Below are positions 42,037 through 52,143 of a stretch of 59,766 nt of DNA, in pieces (the first letter of the stretch is position 1; each line of letters begins with the position of its first letter). Where the stretch lies: positions 4,996-64,761 of the forward strand of contig NZ_CALMAT010000046.1 of the NCBI RefSeq assembly GCF_937859865.1. Reading direction: 5' to 3'. The notes under the pieces are model-generated. The model was not told the origin of the DNA, made no database searches, and was given only the letters and a program-made list of their open reading frames with translations. A program made the position numbers and the translations under genes. The DNA comes from an uncultured Mucilaginibacter sp. GTDB lineage: Bacteria > Bacteroidota > Bacteroidia > Sphingobacteriales > Sphingobacteriaceae.

Positions 42037-44448
42037 ATGTTAAAAAACTATTTCAAAACAGCTTTAAGAAATTTTAAAAAGAACAAAGTATTTTCATTTA
42101 TTAATATTATTGGTTTGGCAATTGGCTTAACATGCTTTGTGTTGATCGCTGTTTTTGTGCATGATGAAATGAGTTATGATACTTATGCCAACAATGCAAA
42201 GGATATTTACCGTGTTAATTTAAATGTAACCGGCAATGGTGATGTTGCTGTGTATCCGAATGTTGATTTTGCAGTTGGTGAAGGAATGAAGAATGCTTTT
42301 CCTGAAATAAAAGATTTTACACGACTTTCTCCCGCGACAGATTTTGTGAAGTATAATGATAAGCAGTTTAAAGAAAATAAACTTGCTTTTACAGATGAGA
42401 ATTTTTTACAAATGTTTGCTATTCCATTGCTTGACGGAAGCAATAAAGAAGCATTAGTACAACCAAACAGCATTGTTATTTCAAAAGCATTTGCAAAAAA
42501 ATATTTCGGAGATGAAAATGCTATTGGAAAGTCGTTGACATTTGTCTTAAATAAAGCAGTATTTAAAGTAACCGGCATATTTGATAAAGTACCAGTTAAT
42601 TCTCATTTTCATTTTGATGCATTTTTAAGCCTTTCCACTTTGCATGTTCTAAATCCAACCTGGAGCAATATTGGAGTGTTTACTTATTTGAAATTGAATA
42701 AGAATATTGATGTAAAAAAGCTGGAAGCGAAGTTTCCTCAACTTGTTGCAAAGTATATTGTACCTGAAATACAACATGATATGGGCGTAAGCCTGGCTGA
42801 AGCACAAAAATCTGTGAACACATATGTATTCAGTTTGCAGCCGCTCACAGATATTCATTTGCATTCTCACACAAAATATGAGCTTGAATCAAACGGTGAT
42901 ATACAATACGTGTATATTTTTTCCGTATTAGCCCTATTTATTTTACTACTTGCTTGTGTAAATTTTACGAATCTTTCCATTGCACGTTCGGTAAAAAGAG
43001 CAAGAGAAGTTGGTGTAAGAAAAGTAATGGGTTCAGGGAAACTTCAATTGATAAACCAATTTTTATCCGAATCTGTATTGATGAGTTTTTGCGCCATGTT
43101 GCTTTCAATTGTTTTGATCTTTGTATTGCTTCCTTATTTCAACCAGCTTTCCGGCAAGCAAATTAGTATTGAATATTTTCTCAATTATAAGTTCATACTT
43201 GTAATTCTGGGGCTTATATTTTTTGTAGGAATTGTAGCCGGCATTTATCCATCTTTCTTTTTATCATCTTTCAACCCGATAAAAGTTTTAAAGGGTTCCT
43301 TGAACATAGGAAGCAATAAAAATGCGCTGCGAAGCAGCTTAATTATATTCCAGTTCTTCGTTTCCACAGCATTGATTATTTCAACCATTATCGTTTATCA
43401 GCAATTAAATTATATGCAGAATAAAAAACTTGGTTACGACAAAGAACAGGTTTTGTTTTTGCCTGAGGGAAGATTAATGGGAAAGCAACAGGATGCTTTT
43501 AAACAAAAGTTATTACAGGATAGCCGTGTTGTTGCTGCCAGTATTTCAAGTTCAGTTCCGGGTAGCAATGATTTTATGGACGGAACGCAGGTAAATCCGG
43601 AAAATGAAAATGGAAACGGCACGGAAATCCACATGAACATTTATCATGTTGACTACGATTATGTGAAAACTTTAGGTATGCACATAAAACAAGGAAGATA
43701 TTTTTCAAAAGGCTTTGCATCAGACAGCGATGGCGTTGTTATTAACCAAACCGCGGTAAATGAATTGGGTTGGAATAAAGTAAATCCCATAAACAGAACC
43801 ATTGTGCGCTCTGCTAAACACAAGTTTAAAGTTGTTGGTGTTGTGGAAGATTTCAATTATACATCAGCCAAACAAAAGATAGCACCACTAATGATGATGA
43901 TGGGTAAAAATTACGGCGGAGTAATCATCAAAATAAAAACGAATGATGTAACAGGATTTTTAAATGACCTGAAAACAAAATGGGATTCGTTTAATCCTCA
44001 AGGTCCTTTAAGTTATAGTTTTCTCGATGATAATTTTAAAAATTTATATACAAGCGAACTTAGAACACAACAAATATTTTCGGCCTTTGCTGTTATTGCA
44101 ATCATCATCGCAACGCTTGGATTATTCGGGCTTTCAGCTTTTGTAATTGAACAACGCACCAAAGAAATTGGCATAAGGAAAGTATTAGGTGCTTCAGTAC
44201 CAAATGTTTTACTACTTGTATCAAAAGATTTTTTATCGCTTGTTATAATTGCATTTATTATTTCGATTCCTATAACATATTGGGCGATGTATAAATGGTT
44301 AGAGAATTATGCATACAGAATACACATTAGCATCGGCGTATTTGCTGCGGCAGGAATTATTGCAGTGCTAATCGCTTTAATAACCGTCAGTTTTCAGGCG
44401 GTAAAAGCAGCATTGGCCAATCCGGTAAAGAGTTTGCGAAGTGAATAG
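42037..44448 (+). CDS. ABC permease P12 (MacB/FtsX type), AT-rich body
   Basis: 803 residues starting MLKNYFKTALRNFKKNK. The docking loops are KRAREVGVRKVMGSG and RTKEIGIRKVLGAS. QPLTDIHLHSHTKYELES groups it with P14. The body is clearly more AT-rich than its neighbours and uses AGA/AGG for many arginines where they use CGC/CGG. From about 44383 to the stop, the codons switch to the array standard and match P13 at all but three of 66 positions. I read this as a body from another source, or an old copy, with a homogenised 3' end. Confidence 0.95.
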   Translation: MLKNYFKTALRNFKKNKVFSFINIIGLAIGLTCFVLIAVFVHDEMSYDTYANNAKDIYRVNLNVTGNGDVAVYPNVDFAVGEGMKNAFPEIKDFTRLSPATDFVKYNDKQFKENKLAFTDENFLQMFAIPLLDGSNKEALVQPNSIVISKAFAKKYFGDENAIGKSLTFVLNKAVFKVTGIFDKVPVNSHFHFDAFLSLSTLHVLNPTWSNIGVFTYLKLNKNIDVKKLEAKFPQLVAKYIVPEIQHDMGVSLAEAQKSVNTYVFSLQPLTDIHLHSHTKYELESNGDIQYVYIFSVLALFILLLACVNFTNLSIARSVKRAREVGVRKVMGSGKLQLINQFLSESVLMSFCAMLLSIVLIFVLLPYFNQLSGKQISIEYFLNYKFILVILGLIFFVGIVAGIYPSFFLSSFNPIKVLKGSLNIGSNKNALRSSLIIFQFFVSTALIISTIIVYQQLNYMQNKKLGYDKEQVLFLPEGRLMGKQQDAFKQKLLQDSRVVAASISSSVPGSNDFMDGTQVNPENENGNGTEIHMNIYHVDYDYVKTLGMHIKQGRYFSKGFASDSDGVVINQTAVNELGWNKVNPINRTIVRSAKHKFKVVGVVEDFNYTSAKQKIAPLMMMMGKNYGGVIIKIKTNDVTGFLNDLKTKWDSFNPQGPLSYSFLDDNFKNLYTSELRTQQIFSAFAVIAIIIATLGLFGLSAFVIEQRTKEIGIRKVLGASVPNVLLLVSKDFLSLVIIAFIISIPITYWAMYKWLENYAYRIHISIGVFAAAGIIAVLIALITVSFQAVKAALANPVKSLRSE

Positions 44449-44562
44449 GTTTGAGGTGAGAGGTATGAAGCATCAGCAAATTGCAAAGCCTCGTACCTGC
44501 AACCTCATACCCCGCACCAAAAAAGTATTGATAAAAGAAGCATCAGCAAAAAACCTACAATC
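44449..44562. repeat. Spacer with family A hairpin and the word
   Basis: GGTTTGAGGTGAGAGGTATG ... GCCTCGTACCTGCAACC form the hairpin. TTGATAAAAGAAGCATCAGC follows at about 44528 and ends 21 nt before the P13 start. Confidence 0.6.
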
Positions 44563-46947
44563 ATGTTCAAAATCTATTTTAAAACAGGCTACCGCAACTT
44601 GTTAAAAAACACAAGTTTTACATTGATTAACCTGATTGGCCTTACGTTAGGACTGGCCAGCGTGATGGTACTTTCGCTGTTGGTTTATGAATATTTAACG
44701 ACCAACAGTATTTTTAAAAACCAGGAGCGGTTGGTTTATTTAAAAACCTATTCAAAATCTGGCGAAGGTTATAATCAAACCCCTTTTCCGCTGTTGGATG
44801 AAATTGTGAAAGCTTGTCCCGATGTAGAAGCGGCAACGCACGTACAAAGCTTTCACTCTCCATGGTTAAAATATCAGGATAAAGAATTCCAGGACAATAC
44901 CATTTATGGGGAAACAGGCTTTTTTAAAGTTTTTTCTTTTCCGTTTGAATCAGGAAACGCAGCAACGGCTTTAAGCGGAAAATATGATGTGGTACTGAGC
45001 CACGAAACTGCCGAAAAACTGTTTGGAAAAGTCAATCCCGTAGGAAAAACCATTACCGCTGATGATACTACGCAACTCACGGTTACCGGCGTTTTAAAAC
45101 CCATTCCGGCCAATGCAACGCTTCGTCCGACGGTTATTCTCAGTATAAATTTATTGAAAACCAACCCCGGGTTTGTAAGTATGGCCAACTGGTACAACAC
45201 CTTTGCCGAAAACTATTTATTGCTGAAGCCCGGTGCCAACAAAAAGCGCATCACTTATCAAATCAATCAAATTGTAAAAACCAATTATGCTGCCGACAAC
45301 AAAAACCAGCGTATAAAATTAGCGCCTTTTGAAGATTTGGTTAAAGCAGAATCCGGCGATACCATTAGTGTAATCATCAAAGGCGCTACCGGCAGTGCTG
45401 TTTTTATCCTGCTAATTATTGTGGCCAACCTTATCAACCTGAATATGGCCACCATGTTTAATCGGGCAAAAGAAGTAGCGGTGAAGCAAATAGTAGGTAG
45501 CAGCAAAATGCAAATTGTGTGGCAGTTTTGTGTGGAAAATGCCATCCTCGTATTTACTTCGCTGTTGCTGGCCTTTTTGCTGTTCCGTTTTGTGTTGCTT
45601 GCTCAAATCAACCAAATGGTCAAAAGCAATTTTTCGGAACTGTCTTTTGATTTGGTAAAAGATTATCCGCTAACATTGGTCATTCTTTTTACAGGAACTT
45701 TAGTTGTGATACTTGCCGGAAGTTATCCGGCCTTGTATTTAACTTCTATCAAAATAACCGATACGGTAAAAGGAAAACTGAGCAATAACAACAGCAACTT
45801 TATCACCCGAAATGCTTTGATCACGCTTCAGTTTACGCTGGCCATTATTTTTATTGGTGTTACGCTAATTTTGAACAGGCAAATGTCGTTCATGAAAAAA
45901 GCTTCTCCCGGCTACAACCAGGAAAACGTTTTGGTTGTTCCGCTTGACCTAGCTTTTAAAAATCCTGCCGTAGCAACTGCCCGTTTTGATGCCGTTTTGA
46001 ATGATCTTCGGAACAATCCTTACATCAAAAACATCTCTACCAGTTACACCATTCCAACCACATATCAGCAAAATTATAATACTTATTACGATCCGGCCAC
46101 AGGCAAAGAAGTGAGTTTACGACAAGCTGCTACCGATGCCGGTTTGATTGATACTTACCAAATTCCATTGGTAGAAGGGCGTAATTTTAAAAACGTTGCA
46201 GATACCAACGAAAAAAGCAACGTTATCATCAACCGTTCGGCCATGAAAGCTTTGGGGTGGACAACAGCCATTGGCAAACAGTTAAAACCAAAAGGCGTCA
46301 GCAATGAAGTTTATAACGTAATTGGTGTAATGGAAGATTTCCATTACCGCAGGTTGAGCGAAAGTATCGAGCCAATTATTCACAGTTACGCAGGCAAGCA
46401 AAGCGTAAACTACAAATATTTAAGTTTGAGGATTGACCCGAAACATGCGGCAAACATCTTTACAAAACTTGAAAAGGAATTTAACGCGATAAACCCCCGC
46501 CGCGCCTTTTCTTATAAATATATGAGTGATTTGGCCGACCAGCAATACGCTTTGCTAAATGGGATTTTAAAAGTAACCAATTATGTGGCTACCATAACCC
46601 TTTTTATTGCTGCCATGGGCATGTTTGGTTTGATTGCGCTTTTTGCAAGGCAACGGGTAAAAGAAATTGGTATTCGCAAAGTGTTGGGTGCCAGTACAAG
46701 TGATATTGTGCAGTTACTTTCCGGGAATTTCATCTTGCTGGTAGCCGTTGCCGCCATGATTGCAACGCCTTTAAGTTTGCTAATAATGAGCAAATGGCTG
46801 CAAAGCTTTGCTTACCGAACAGAGTTAAGCTGGTGGTTATTTGCTGTTGCAGCAGGAATTGCCTTGGTTATCGCCCTGGCCACCGTCAGTTTTCAGGCGG
46901 TAAAAGCAGCATTGGCCAATCCGGTTAAGAGCTTGCGGAGTGAATAG
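44563..46947 (+). CDS. ABC permease P13 (MacB/FtsX type), degenerate first docking loop
   Basis: 794 residues starting MFKIYFKTGYRNLLKNT. The first docking loop reads NRAKEVAVKQIVGSS. It has lost the Gly and the Arg-Lys pair (GVRK) that nearly all others keep. The second, RVKEIGIRKVLGAS, is normal. The helix before the first loop, VIIVANLINLNMATMF, lacks the usual ACINF(I/M)NL start. It also lacks the TDIHL-type block. The first half may bind an ATPase poorly, or bind a different one. Confidence 0.95.
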   Translation: MFKIYFKTGYRNLLKNTSFTLINLIGLTLGLASVMVLSLLVYEYLTTNSIFKNQERLVYLKTYSKSGEGYNQTPFPLLDEIVKACPDVEAATHVQSFHSPWLKYQDKEFQDNTIYGETGFFKVFSFPFESGNAATALSGKYDVVLSHETAEKLFGKVNPVGKTITADDTTQLTVTGVLKPIPANATLRPTVILSINLLKTNPGFVSMANWYNTFAENYLLLKPGANKKRITYQINQIVKTNYAADNKNQRIKLAPFEDLVKAESGDTISVIIKGATGSAVFILLIIVANLINLNMATMFNRAKEVAVKQIVGSSKMQIVWQFCVENAILVFTSLLLAFLLFRFVLLAQINQMVKSNFSELSFDLVKDYPLTLVILFTGTLVVILAGSYPALYLTSIKITDTVKGKLSNNNSNFITRNALITLQFTLAIIFIGVTLILNRQMSFMKKASPGYNQENVLVVPLDLAFKNPAVATARFDAVLNDLRNNPYIKNISTSYTIPTTYQQNYNTYYDPATGKEVSLRQAATDAGLIDTYQIPLVEGRNFKNVADTNEKSNVIINRSAMKALGWTTAIGKQLKPKGVSNEVYNVIGVMEDFHYRRLSESIEPIIHSYAGKQSVNYKYLSLRIDPKHAANIFTKLEKEFNAINPRRAFSYKYMSDLADQQYALLNGILKVTNYVATITLFIAAMGMFGLIALFARQRVKEIGIRKVLGASTSDIVQLLSGNFILLVAVAAMIATPLSLLIMSKWLQSFAYRTELSWWLFAVAAGIALVIALATVSFQAVKAALANPVKSLRSE

Positions 46948-47124
46948 GGAAAAAGCTATCGGCTATCGGCTTTTAGCCATCAGCCTTTGCAAAGCCTCAT
47001 TCCTCGCACCAAAAAAACACCGATAAAAGAAGCATCAGCAACTTGTAAAGTTTAGTACCTGCAACCTCACACCTCGCACCAAAAATATACCGATAAAAGA
47101 AGCATCAGCTAAAAACCAAATCCC
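46948..47124. repeat. Spacer with a duplicated 71-bp leader unit
   Basis: GATAAAAGAAGCATCAGC occurs twice, at about 47022 and 47093, 71 nt apart. Each copy is preceded by CCTCGCACCAAAAA. A family B fragment (GCTATCGGCTATCGGC) follows the P13 stop. This is a recent-looking tandem duplication of the leader. Confidence 0.65.
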
Positions 47125-49536
47125 ATGTTCAAAAACTATATCAAAATCGCTTTCCGAAACTTTTGGAGGAACAAAAGTTTTTCGGCCATCAATATCCTGG
47201 GCTTGTCCATCGGGATCTCGGTTTGCTTTATCATCATGCTGTTTGTGCAGGATGAACTGAGTTATGACCGCTTTAACACGCAAGCGGATCGAATTGTCCG
47301 CGTGGTTTTTAAGGCAAATATCAATGGCGGAAAAATATTTGAAGCCACTGTAATGCCGCCCGTTGCACAAACGATGAAAAACGATTACCCGGAAGTGGAA
47401 GAAGCCACACGGCTGCGCGAAGTGGGCAAACCAAAAGTTACTTATGCCAACAAAACCTTTAAAGAAGAAAGCATGGCTTTGGCAGATGCCAACTTTTTTA
47501 AAGTGTTTACGCTGCCGCTGATAAAAGGTGATGTAAAAACAGCATTGCAGCAAACCAACACAGTGGTAATTACCCAGGAAACGGCAAACCGCTATTTTGG
47601 AAAGGAAGACCCGATTGGGAAAATACTCACCCTAAACAACAAGGATTTATATAAAGTAACCGGCGTGATTGCTGCAATCCCAACCAATTCACATTTTCAT
47701 TTTGATCTATTTGGTTCGATGCAAAGTTTGCCCGAAGCCAAAGAACCAACTTGGATGGCTTCTAACTTTTTTACTTACCTACTTTTGAAAGATGGTTACG
47801 ATTACAAAAAATTAGAAGCCAAACTGCCGGGAATGGTAGAGAAATACATGGGGCCACAAATAGCGCAATCCATGGGCATGAGCTTGTCGCAGTTTCGTAC
47901 CAAAGGCAACGAGCTTGGTTTTGCTTTGCAGCCTTTAACCGATATTCATTTGCATTCACAAAGCAACTATGAATTAGAGCCGGGCGGCGATATCAAGTAC
48001 GTTTATATTTTTGGCGCCATCGCTATTTTTGTTTTGCTGACCGCCTGCATCAACTTCATCAACCTTTCTACAGCAAGCGCATCCAAACGGGCTAAAGAAG
48101 TAGGCATCCGCAAAGTAATCGGTTCAGGAAAACCGGAACTTGTTAAACAGTTTTTGTTAGAATCCGTGCTGCTGGCGTTTATGGCGTTGATCGTTTCCAT
48201 CTTATGCGTTCAGTTGGTATTGCCGGCGTTCAATGAGCTGTCTGGTAAAAGCCTGAGCTTAGGCTTTGCCCTAAAACCCTGGGCAGCTTTTATTGCTCTC
48301 GGCCTGCTGGTCGGTATTTTGGCGGGCATTTATCCGGCGTTTTTTCTTTCTTCTTTTAAACCCATTGCCATCATTAAAGGTAAACTTGGCGGAAGCACTA
48401 AAAGCTTTGGTTTGCGCAGTGGCCTGGTTGTTTTTCAGTTCTTTATTTCGGTCAGTTTGATTGTGAGCACTTTAGTGGTTTACCAGCAAATGCAATTTAT
48501 CCGCAACAAAAAGCTGGGCTACAACAAAGAACAATTGCTGGTACTGCCCAATTCCTGGGCTTTGGGGAAAAACGAACGGGTTTTTAAAGAAGAGATGCTG
48601 AAAGACCCACGGATTTTGAATGCGACCGTTTCCGGGTACAAACCGGCCGGGCCGACCAATGGCAACAATTCCTTGATTTATCCAAACGGAAAAGAAAATT
48701 CGATGATGCGGACAAATCGTTTTGATGTAGACGAGCAGTACATTCCAACTTTTGGGATGCAAATAACCGCAGGCAGAAATTTCTCAAAGTCCTTTCCAAC
48801 TGATTCTTCTGCAGTAATTATTAATGAAGCTGCTGCCAATGCATTTGGTTTTAAAGATAATAGCATCGGCCAAAACATTACCTGGATTAAAGGCGACAAA
48901 GTCCAAAAAGTAAGTTACCGCGTGATTGGCGTGGTAAAGGATTTTCACTTCAAATCTTTACACGAAGCGATTACACCTTTATTTATGGTACTAAACCCAG
49001 AACCGGGTTTGATATTTAAAATAAAAACCGGCGATGTTCCCGGCCTTTTGTCAACCATGAAACAGCAATGGGAAAAGTTTAATGTAGATGAACCTTTTAC
49101 TTATTCTTTTATCAACGAACTGTACAACAAAACGTATTCGGCAGAAGAAAAAACTGGCCGTATCCTCAATATTTTCACCATGCTGACCATCTTGGTGGCT
49201 TGTTTAGGTTTATTTGGTTTGGCCATTTACACTACCGAACAACGCACCAAAGAAATCGGAATCCGCAAAGTTTTGGGTGCATCGGTTGCCAGCGTTACCA
49301 CTTTGCTTTCCAAAGATTTCATCAAATTGGTATTGGTTGCCTGCGTAATTGCGTTTCCCGCATCTTATTTTGCCATGCAACAATGGCTGCAGGACTTTGC
49401 TTATCGTATTGAAATCCGTTGGTGGATTTTTGCTTTGGCCGGATTGCTGGCTGTCCTGATTGCTTTGTTCACCATCAGTTTTCAGGCGGTGAAAGCAGCA
49501 TTGGCCAATCCGGTAAAGAGTTTAAGGAGTGAGTGA
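47125..49536 (+). CDS. ABC permease P14 (MacB/FtsX type)
   Basis: 803 residues starting MFKNYIKIAFRNFWRNK. Both docking loops are standard: KRAKEVGIRKVIGSG and RTKEIGIRKVLGAS. FALQPLTDIHLHSQSNYELEPGGDI is shared with P12 in sense, but with the codon use of the main set. That makes the pair useful for dating the P12 body. The 3' box starts GTGAAAGCAGCATTGG, one base from the usual form. Confidence 0.95.
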   Translation: MFKNYIKIAFRNFWRNKSFSAINILGLSIGISVCFIIMLFVQDELSYDRFNTQADRIVRVVFKANINGGKIFEATVMPPVAQTMKNDYPEVEEATRLREVGKPKVTYANKTFKEESMALADANFFKVFTLPLIKGDVKTALQQTNTVVITQETANRYFGKEDPIGKILTLNNKDLYKVTGVIAAIPTNSHFHFDLFGSMQSLPEAKEPTWMASNFFTYLLLKDGYDYKKLEAKLPGMVEKYMGPQIAQSMGMSLSQFRTKGNELGFALQPLTDIHLHSQSNYELEPGGDIKYVYIFGAIAIFVLLTACINFINLSTASASKRAKEVGIRKVIGSGKPELVKQFLLESVLLAFMALIVSILCVQLVLPAFNELSGKSLSLGFALKPWAAFIALGLLVGILAGIYPAFFLSSFKPIAIIKGKLGGSTKSFGLRSGLVVFQFFISVSLIVSTLVVYQQMQFIRNKKLGYNKEQLLVLPNSWALGKNERVFKEEMLKDPRILNATVSGYKPAGPTNGNNSLIYPNGKENSMMRTNRFDVDEQYIPTFGMQITAGRNFSKSFPTDSSAVIINEAAANAFGFKDNSIGQNITWIKGDKVQKVSYRVIGVVKDFHFKSLHEAITPLFMVLNPEPGLIFKIKTGDVPGLLSTMKQQWEKFNVDEPFTYSFINELYNKTYSAEEKTGRILNIFTMLTILVACLGLFGLAIYTTEQRTKEIGIRKVLGASVASVTTLLSKDFIKLVLVACVIAFPASYFAMQQWLQDFAYRIEIRWWIFALAGLLAVLIALFTISFQAVKAALANPVKSLRSE

Positions 49537-49673
49537 AGGGAAGCTGTCAGCTATCGGCTTTCAGCAATCAGCCACTTTGCAAAGCCTCGTACCTGAAACC
49601 TCACACCTCGCACCAAATATTTAACTATAAAAGAAGCTGACAGCCGATTGCTGACAGCTAAAAACTAAAAATC
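49537..49673. repeat. Mixed family A/B spacer with a broken word
   Basis: GCTGTCAGCTATCGGC and GCTGACAGCCGATTGCTGAC pair across a family A segment. The word is interrupted: TATAAAAGAAGCTGACAGCC joins the left half of the word directly to family B. This is another example of a joint within the word. Confidence 0.6.
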
Positions 49674-52043
49674 ATGCTTAGCAATTATTTCAAAACCGCC
49701 TGGCGTAACCTCATTAAGAACAAGGTTCATTCCTTTATCAATATTGCAGGTTTGTCTGTAGGTATAGGTTGCAGCTTGCTTATCCTGCTTTGGGTACAAA
49801 ATGAGTTAAGCGTTGATGCCTTTCATAAAAACGGTGCAAGGTTGTACAAAGTGTATGAGCGTGAGTACTATAACCATAACATAAACGGTGATTATGATAC
49901 ACCCGGACTTTTAGCAGAAGAACTTAAGAAGACAATACCAGAAGTTGAAGATGCGGTTATGCTACAAGAAGAGAATCACAAGGCTACTTTCCTGGTAGGT
50001 AACAAAATCTTGAAAGTGGAAGGAACCGGTGCAGGTGCAGAGTTATTTAGCATGTTTAGCTATCCTCTTTTGCAGGGCACGTCTAAAACAGCGCTAAGTT
50101 CAACAGTAAATATATCCATCTCAAAAAAAATTGCTAATCAGTTTTTTGGTACTACGCAAAATGCCATGGGCAAAACTATCCGCTTTGATAACAAAAGGGA
50201 TTTTATTGTAACTGCCGTGTTTCAAGATTTACCTGCAAATGCATCCCGCAAATTTGATTATGCCATCAGTTGGGAAGCCTTGCAGCAAGACAACCTCTGG
50301 GCGAAAAGCTGGGAAGCAAGTGGGCCGTTAACTTATCTATTATTACGTCAGGGTGCAAACCCGGCTTTGGTTGATAAGAAGCTTACCCATTTCCTGGACA
50401 CCTATAAAAATCAAAGCAAAGCTCATCGTATAGAACTTGGGTTGCAAAAATTTGATGAGGTTTACCTGCATAACATTTTTAAAGATGGAAAAATTATTGG
50501 CGGACGTATTGAATATGTTCATCTTTTTAGCCTGGTTGCGATTTTTATTTTGCTGATTGCTTGTATCAATTTCATGAACCTTACTACTGCACGTTCAATA
50601 AAAAGAGCAAGAGAGGTTGGCGTGCGTAAAGCGGTTGGTGCCTTGCGTTCGGTATTGATCAAACAGTTTATTGGCGAATCGCTGATGCTTACTGCATTCG
50701 CTGTGATTGTTGCATTGATGCTAATGACTTTGCTTTTGCCTGTCTTTAACGAGATTACGCAAAAGCAAATGGCAGTACCTTTTGGTGATGCTGTTTTTTG
50801 GTTGAAGCTTGTTGCAATCACATTGATCACTGGATTGATTTCAGGAAGTTACCCGGCTTTGTTTTTATCTTCTTTCAACCCGGTAAAAGTTTTAAAAGGA
50901 ACGGTTAAGCTTAGCAACGGTGCAATATGGTTTCGTAAAGGTTTAGTGGTATTTCAGTTTGTTCTTTCTATGGTGCTCATCATTGGCACAATCGTAGTTT
51001 CAAAACAAGTGAACTTTATACAAACAAGAAACTTAGGATACGACCGCGAAAACTTAATTTATGTTCCGATAGAAGGTGAACTTGTAAATAAGTATGCAAC
51101 ATGGAAAAATGAAGCTTTAAAAAAGCCCGGCATACAAAATATAAGTTGCGTATCAGATAATCCAACAAATTTTGACTCACAAACTAATGCTGTTGATTGG
51201 GAAGGACGAGATGCAACCACCATGATTTCTTTTGAACAACCAGTTGCGGGTTATGATTTTGTACAAACCATGAAACTAAAATTGGCAGGTGGGCGAGATT
51301 TTTCTAAGAACTTTCCCACAGATTCCAATGCTTATCTCATTAATGAAACAGCAGCCCAAAAGATGGGTTATGCTCATCCTGTAGAACGCACCTTGACGAT
51401 GAACGGCCGTAAGGGGACGATCATCGGTGTTTTAAAAGACTTTCATTTCCGGTCATTACATGAGCAGATACAACCATTAATTATGAGGTTTGGAGAAAGA
51501 TATGGCTATGGCGATATTTTAATCCGTACACAACCGGGCAAAACCAAAGAGGCATTGGCAAGTCTTGAAGCACTTTGCAAAAAGTTCAATCCGCAGTTTC
51601 CGTTTTCTTATTCTTTCTCTAATGAAGAATATCAAAAGCTGTATAGAAATGAACAGATTGTAAATAAGTTCTCTAATGCCTTTGCTTTCTTAGCCATCTT
51701 CATTTCGTGTTTGGGTTTGTTAGGCCTTGTGATGTTTACTGCCGAACAACGAACCAAAGAAATTGGCATCCGCAAAGTACTGGGCGCTACCGTAATCGGA
51801 ATTGTGCAGTTAATGTCAGCAGACTTTTTAAAGCTTGTTATTGTTGCAATAATCATTGCCTCACCTCTTACCTGGTGGGCAATGGCAATGTGGTTAAGTA
51901 ACTATGCTTATAAAATCAGCATTAGCTGGTGGATGTTTGCTTTAGCTGGGGCTTTAACTATCATTATCGCCTTAATTACCGTTAGTTTTCAGGCGGTAAA
52001 AGCAGCATTGGCCAATCCAGTAAAAAGTCTGAGGAGTGAGTAG
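49674..52043 (+). CDS. ABC permease P15 (MacB/FtsX type)
   Basis: 789 residues starting MLSNYFKTAWRNLIKNK. The docking loops are KRAREVGVRKAVGAL and RTKEIGIRKVLGAT. Periplasmic domain 1 is the shortest of the set, which explains the short total length. Domain 2 has the VDWEGRDATT motif. It is somewhat AT-richer than P14, though less than P12, and its 3' end is again the shared type (one change, CCAGT for CCGGT). Confidence 0.95.
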   Translation: MLSNYFKTAWRNLIKNKVHSFINIAGLSVGIGCSLLILLWVQNELSVDAFHKNGARLYKVYEREYYNHNINGDYDTPGLLAEELKKTIPEVEDAVMLQEENHKATFLVGNKILKVEGTGAGAELFSMFSYPLLQGTSKTALSSTVNISISKKIANQFFGTTQNAMGKTIRFDNKRDFIVTAVFQDLPANASRKFDYAISWEALQQDNLWAKSWEASGPLTYLLLRQGANPALVDKKLTHFLDTYKNQSKAHRIELGLQKFDEVYLHNIFKDGKIIGGRIEYVHLFSLVAIFILLIACINFMNLTTARSIKRAREVGVRKAVGALRSVLIKQFIGESLMLTAFAVIVALMLMTLLLPVFNEITQKQMAVPFGDAVFWLKLVAITLITGLISGSYPALFLSSFNPVKVLKGTVKLSNGAIWFRKGLVVFQFVLSMVLIIGTIVVSKQVNFIQTRNLGYDRENLIYVPIEGELVNKYATWKNEALKKPGIQNISCVSDNPTNFDSQTNAVDWEGRDATTMISFEQPVAGYDFVQTMKLKLAGGRDFSKNFPTDSNAYLINETAAQKMGYAHPVERTLTMNGRKGTIIGVLKDFHFRSLHEQIQPLIMRFGERYGYGDILIRTQPGKTKEALASLEALCKKFNPQFPFSYSFSNEEYQKLYRNEQIVNKFSNAFAFLAIFISCLGLLGLVMFTAEQRTKEIGIRKVLGATVIGIVQLMSADFLKLVIVAIIIASPLTWWAMAMWLSNYAYKISISWWMFALAGALTIIIALITVSFQAVKAALANPVKSLRSE

Positions 52044-52143
52044 GTTTGGGGTTTGAGGCATCAGCAAATTGCAAAGCCTCGTACCTGAAACCTCACACCA
52101 AAAAAGTATCGATAAAAGAAGCATCAGCTAAAAAACTAAAACC
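52044..52143. repeat. Spacer with family A hairpin and the word
   Basis: GGTTTGGGGTTTGAGGC ... GCCTCGTACCTGAAACC pair. TCGATAAAAGAAGCATCAGC (about 52108-52127) ends 17 nt before the P16 start. Confidence 0.6.
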
